DNA of 35,821 bases, taken from assembly GCA_002342025.1 (NCBI GenBank), contig DDPD01000042.1, forward strand, positions 1 through 35,821. Direction: 5' to 3'. Below are positions 33,401 to 35,821 of this stretch, piece by piece (the first letter of the stretch is position 1; the number at the start of each line of letters is the position of its first letter). Position numbers and translations under genes: made by a program. The DNA comes from Moraxellaceae bacterium UBA2477 (GTDB taxonomy: Bacteria; Pseudomonadota; Gammaproteobacteria; Pseudomonadales; Moraxellaceae). The notes beneath the pieces were generated by a model. The model was not told the origin of the DNA. It saw only the letters and a list, made by a program, of their open reading frames with translations, and did not search any database.

Positions 33401-35790
33401 TGCGGCGCGTTGGCCAGCTCTTGCAAGCCGCCGGTTCGCAGGTCGGCTACGAGCAAATTCTACACATGGTGACGCACAATCACTCGTCGTCCTACTCTGC
33501 TACTCCGGCCTGGGGTGTGTGGATCTTCCAAGATATTTTTGACCCGCGTTTCTTTGAGCGCCAAGCACGTGCCATGGCCTCCGCCATTTTGCAGGCCGAA
33601 ACCAATCTAGTGCCGGCGCGCATGGGTGCCACGGAGGTTCGCCACAAGATATTCAAAGGTAATGTGGTGAGATTGGCAGTAGCCAATGACGGCACGCCGG
33701 CAGGTTATCCGCTGGAGTACGGTGATCTTGGCCTCACCGTGATGCGTCTGGACGATATGTCTAATCCGCAAGCACCTAAGCCTTTGGCGATTTGGATGAA
33801 CTGGGGTGAGCACCCAGAGTCTTTAGATACCCACAAACTGCATAGCGCCGACTTTCTCGCGGCGTTGGAGCGATTTGTGGATCGTGAGGCAGGTGTTCCC
33901 TTGGTCTTTAGTCAGGGCGATGTGGGCAGTGCGGAAGCCTCGGGCAATAGCGAGCAGCTCATTGCCGATGATGGCCAAGTGTGTGGTCGTCATGCGCCCT
34001 CGGGCGCACGGGACTCGCAATGTGCGCCAGGCCAAGGCGTGGTGCGTGATTGGAATCACAAAGGCTATGCGCAGGTGGAGCGTGCCGTGCGCTTTCTCGC
34101 CGATGATGTTCTGAAGGCCTGGCATGCCATTGGCCGTAACGAAGGTACGGTGAAATTAAGCAGCGACTTTGTCGTGGATTATCGCAATGCGAAAGTTCCT
34201 GGACCGCTGTCGCACCCATACCCTGCGGTGTCGAATTGCAGTACCAAGACGACCGTAGAGGGTGATGTGGGGGTGCCCATAACCGGGTTGCCAGATTGTG
34301 GACGCTATGGCTTCCCCGGCGATAATCCGCTAAGTGGCCAGCTCGGATTGGTCTATGCCACGCTGAAGGCCGAAGGTGTTCCCTTGCCCGACCATTACGA
34401 TGCCACCGCTTATACCGGTATTGAAGAGAATTTGCGTATCTATCTTCAGGCCTTTCGTATTGGGGAGGTTTTGTTGGCCTCCTGTGCTTGCGAGGCTCAG
34501 GCTGATCTTATTTTGAATTTGGAGTCTCGTTTGAACCAAGTGCCGGACGACATGTATGCCGGCTTTGATTGGTATTGTGTCGCAGAAGATAAGGGTTTGA
34601 TCCCCCGCGACTCACGCTATGCCGCCGCCTGCGATTTGCAACGTGATAAGTATTACGATGTCCGTGAGTTCCCCACCAACATCCCCGGCGTCTTAGATAA
34701 CGAGGGAGGCCGACGCGATCGCGTGCGTGCGCAAATTCATAACGATGCCCAAGGTTGGGATCGTGTGGAGAATGTCTTGGTAGCGAATGCCGAGGCTGCG
34801 GATACACGCCGTATTTGGGGCAACTTCAGTCGCACGGAGCTACCAGCCCAACGAGGATATGCATTGCCGGTTGGCATTGGTCATGCCGGCGATTATGTCG
34901 GCTATACGGTGAGCTACCGAGAGTTCATGAGCCGCGATAGTTACCGTAAGGCGCTAACCAGTTACGGCCCGCATACCGCGGACTATATGGTGACTCGACT
35001 AGTGCAAATGGCTGGCGCGATGAAAGGTGGCCCTGAGTTATTGGCCGAGCCGCATGATGCCTTGGCACAGGTGGATGAGGCGCGTCAAAAGGCACAATCG
35101 TTGGCGTTGGGCCAAGTCACCGGTGCTGCCTACGATGCCTGGCTGGCGGCATTGCCCGCTGACCAGGGTCCGGCGCAAGCGGTGCGTCAGCCCAGCACGA
35201 TTCCGCTCTTTAGCGCAGCTACCTTCCGTTGGCGTGGGGGCAATACCCAAGTCGATAATCCTTTCGTCACGGTCTCGCGTTGTGTTCAGGAAAATGCAGG
35301 TAGTTGCCAGAGCTGGCAAGCGTTTGCGGACATGACCGGTGAAGTGCAAACGCGCGTGCATTGGCCGCAAGGTTTGCCAGGTATGGTGTCTACCTATGCA
35401 GGTCAATTTGCTTGGGAGTGGACGGCCAACTTTGAGGCCTTTAAAGCCTTCCCTGCGCGTATGGGTAGTACGCCTCTGGGCCTGTATCGCTTCGAGGTCA
35501 CCGGTTGTATTCAGGATGTGATGACCGCCCCGGCCGATCACTTGCCCGGCCGCGCAGCAACGGGTTTGCGCGCACTACTACCGGATCTGCTCGATCATCA
35601 GCTCAGCAACATCATGCCGATGGATTGCCCGGGCGGTGCCACGCGTTATGCACTGAGCTCGAATGCCTTCCGCGTTACCGATGGGCCGTGGCGTCGTACC
35701 TATCAGTCTGAGTTTCCCTACATTTCTGACGAGTCGGGTAGGGACACACGCTTCTGCGAGCAGTGCAGTTTTAGACCGTGGATGCAGTGA
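30451..35790 (+). CDS. Giant lipoprotein: two Calx-beta and two neutral-ceramidase-like domains
   Basis: Predicted surface or periplasmic lipoprotein of 1779 residues, with lipobox LVAC and lipidated C19. Two Calx-beta domains (about 35-143 and 147-263) carry the acidic EPDE motifs and end in NDD. Two neutral/alkaline ceramidase-like domains follow. Domain A (about 268-800) has HSH at 384-386, H499, the PGEE motif at E670 and NDFLGY at 698-703. Domain B (about 900-1560) has THNH at 1008-1011, H1121, QGDVGS at 1155-1160, CACE at E1348 and DYVGY at 1481-1485. These fit the zinc-site pattern of Pseudomonas ceramidase, though QGDVGS differs from the usual GDVSPN. An Ig-like tail closes the protein. 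Ceramide as substrate is not proven. A weak GAGA ribosome binding site precedes the ATG. Confidence 0.82.
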   Translation: MRHVLSSCLWLTTALLVACGEDSSVKIPSSRTLPTITLQVSPAAVPEGDAPRVLALTLRRQGEDLSAASSVRVQALPDTATTQDFEVLDTVVTFAPMQTEATANLTILGDTTVEPDEALTLRLSEPQQATLSMSTQVLTLLNDDQAQARVSVLGQSVAEGQRGVTQAVATFRLAEVLDQATVVKFTSLDDSAISTGGLADYVGRVSDSVTIPAGQLSVAVTFDIRGDGRFEPDESFTVKILEVVGGVAEAGQDRAEITINNDDLKSPFKVGASRVDSTPTESLCTGGYGIFCGWYATASRPNAIGGQDTLFTRAMVVSREAIATEPEQSVVIITTSAIGVFAAYKDEVTTDGRVLKRPGLYDTRVRLAESLGIPVDRIFIQSDHSHRAPDTIGIWGGVPASFYSRLQQDMLTAAKQAWQQRQPAELYVGAIDGDKIACPAQYFIDANANLGKSKLPRCTVKSLYNFDPNKWVDDEFRVLEARHPDTGARIATFINYSPHATVLDDTGDAVFSGDWTGWAAAMLDKDGAVGLATVGTLGRTDFKSENDEGDGTVRNLAREKSARARLRYFLDSLYNSESATTVVAGVKPFVRVKGDRIASAEWFIRETVTNPIFFGNYAPFVGIPGRGYPSDTQASIDRAILPPFLNGNILGTFAGAFRIGDLFFGTAPGEEFPNAQQQLRDAGGVGGAQMHFFLGATNDFLGYMGPASSYDQVVAQGATYFFCPPGEFESNGRDVLSPITSPLGYEAGRLMDEGSCPDHFVLMSSPHIGDHVACSIQKAGARIGFTAGELPPQCQLLTATDDVLSPSQSVGAQLPVGADRSAPISLMGILQNALVDLLNTIQAAISGQWNGVVSGVQTLLSHAIQAASELLNAGLAAFASEDPATGLSNLLTGVAPGDVARAGVAVVDMTPDVGYCAGQYCDVTDKPDGLSGGDVDPFLTHKAKESSYGVQSRLTARAIVLEGVNKKRIALIKTDNYLAQDALLRRVGQLLQAAGSQVGYEQILHMVTHNHSSSYSATPAWGVWIFQDIFDPRFFERQARAMASAILQAETNLVPARMGATEVRHKIFKGNVVRLAVANDGTPAGYPLEYGDLGLTVMRLDDMSNPQAPKPLAIWMNWGEHPESLDTHKLHSADFLAALERFVDREAGVPLVFSQGDVGSAEASGNSEQLIADDGQVCGRHAPSGARDSQCAPGQGVVRDWNHKGYAQVERAVRFLADDVLKAWHAIGRNEGTVKLSSDFVVDYRNAKVPGPLSHPYPAVSNCSTKTTVEGDVGVPITGLPDCGRYGFPGDNPLSGQLGLVYATLKAEGVPLPDHYDATAYTGIEENLRIYLQAFRIGEVLLASCACEAQADLILNLESRLNQVPDDMYAGFDWYCVAEDKGLIPRDSRYAAACDLQRDKYYDVREFPTNIPGVLDNEGGRRDRVRAQIHNDAQGWDRVENVLVANAEAADTRRIWGNFSRTELPAQRGYALPVGIGHAGDYVGYTVSYREFMSRDSYRKALTSYGPHTADYMVTRLVQMAGAMKGGPELLAEPHDALAQVDEARQKAQSLALGQVTGAAYDAWLAALPADQGPAQAVRQPSTIPLFSAATFRWRGGNTQVDNPFVTVSRCVQENAGSCQSWQAFADMTGEVQTRVHWPQGLPGMVSTYAGQFAWEWTANFEAFKAFPARMGSTPLGLYRFEVTGCIQDVMTAPADHLPGRAATGLRALLPDLLDHQLSNIMPMDCPGGATRYALSSNAFRVTDGPWRRTYQSEFPYISDESGRDTRFCEQCSFRPWMQ

Positions 35791-35821
35791 GTCGTCGCAG
35801 CCTGCGTGGGGCATACACCAT

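Noticed and set aside
1..35821. CRISPR array, insertion sequence, transposase or phage genes
   Set aside because: I saw no regularly spaced repeats, no transposase or integrase frames and no terminal inverted repeats of mobile elements.

Overview
The window is a continuous stretch of chromosome from a gammaproteobacterium, probably near the Pseudomonadales. This placement is inferred from two pieces of gene order, not from a database search. The first is murE-murF-mraY-murD-ftsW-murG-murC-ddl-ftsQ-ftsA-ftsZ-lpxC, followed by a DUF721 gene, an M23 peptidase, secA, argJ and a Nudix/ThiE fusion. The second is the block of pilus genes with coaE and yacG, next to tRNA-Thr. Both resemble Pseudomonas. 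The base composition looks moderately GC-rich and fairly even throughout; I did not compute it.

Region 1 (1-14.4 kb, plus strand) is the 3' two-thirds of the division and cell wall (dcw) cluster. The genes are packed with ATGA or TAATG overlaps up to ftsQ. Short untranslated gaps with hairpins precede ftsA and ftsZ. A symmetrical terminator closes the cluster after lpxC. Together these genes make the UDP-MurNAc pentapeptide, lipid I and lipid II, build the division ring, and commit UDP-GlcNAc to lipid A.

Region 2 (14.4-21.0 kb) holds a minus-strand DUF721 (DciA-like) gene, a membrane-anchored M23 peptidase, secA, argJ and the Nudix/ThiE fusion. Region 3 (21.0-25.3 kb, minus strand) is pilA-pilB-pilC-pilD-coaE-yacG: a type IV pilin, its assembly ATPase, platform protein and prepilin peptidase, then dephospho-CoA kinase and the gyrase inhibitor YacG. 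PilB and PilC both lack the N-terminal domains usual in the family. A tRNA-Thr(CGT) gene with a good promoter follows at 25.5 kb.

Region 4 (25.6-35.8 kb) looks accessory and is the most interesting part. A lipoprotein GH31 glycosidase and a lipoprotein SGNH hydrolase form a two-gene minus-strand operon. It diverges from a TetR-type regulator, which is followed by a 1779-residue lipoprotein with two Calx-beta domains and two non-identical neutral-ceramidase-like domains. The divergent intergenic region has two exact copies of TGATAC-N6-GTGTCA lying over a strong minus-strand promoter. A degenerate third copy lies before the giant gene. I propose a TetR-controlled surface system that takes apart a glycolipid or similar acylated glycoconjugate. 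The parts are seen in the sequence; the joint function and substrate are inference.
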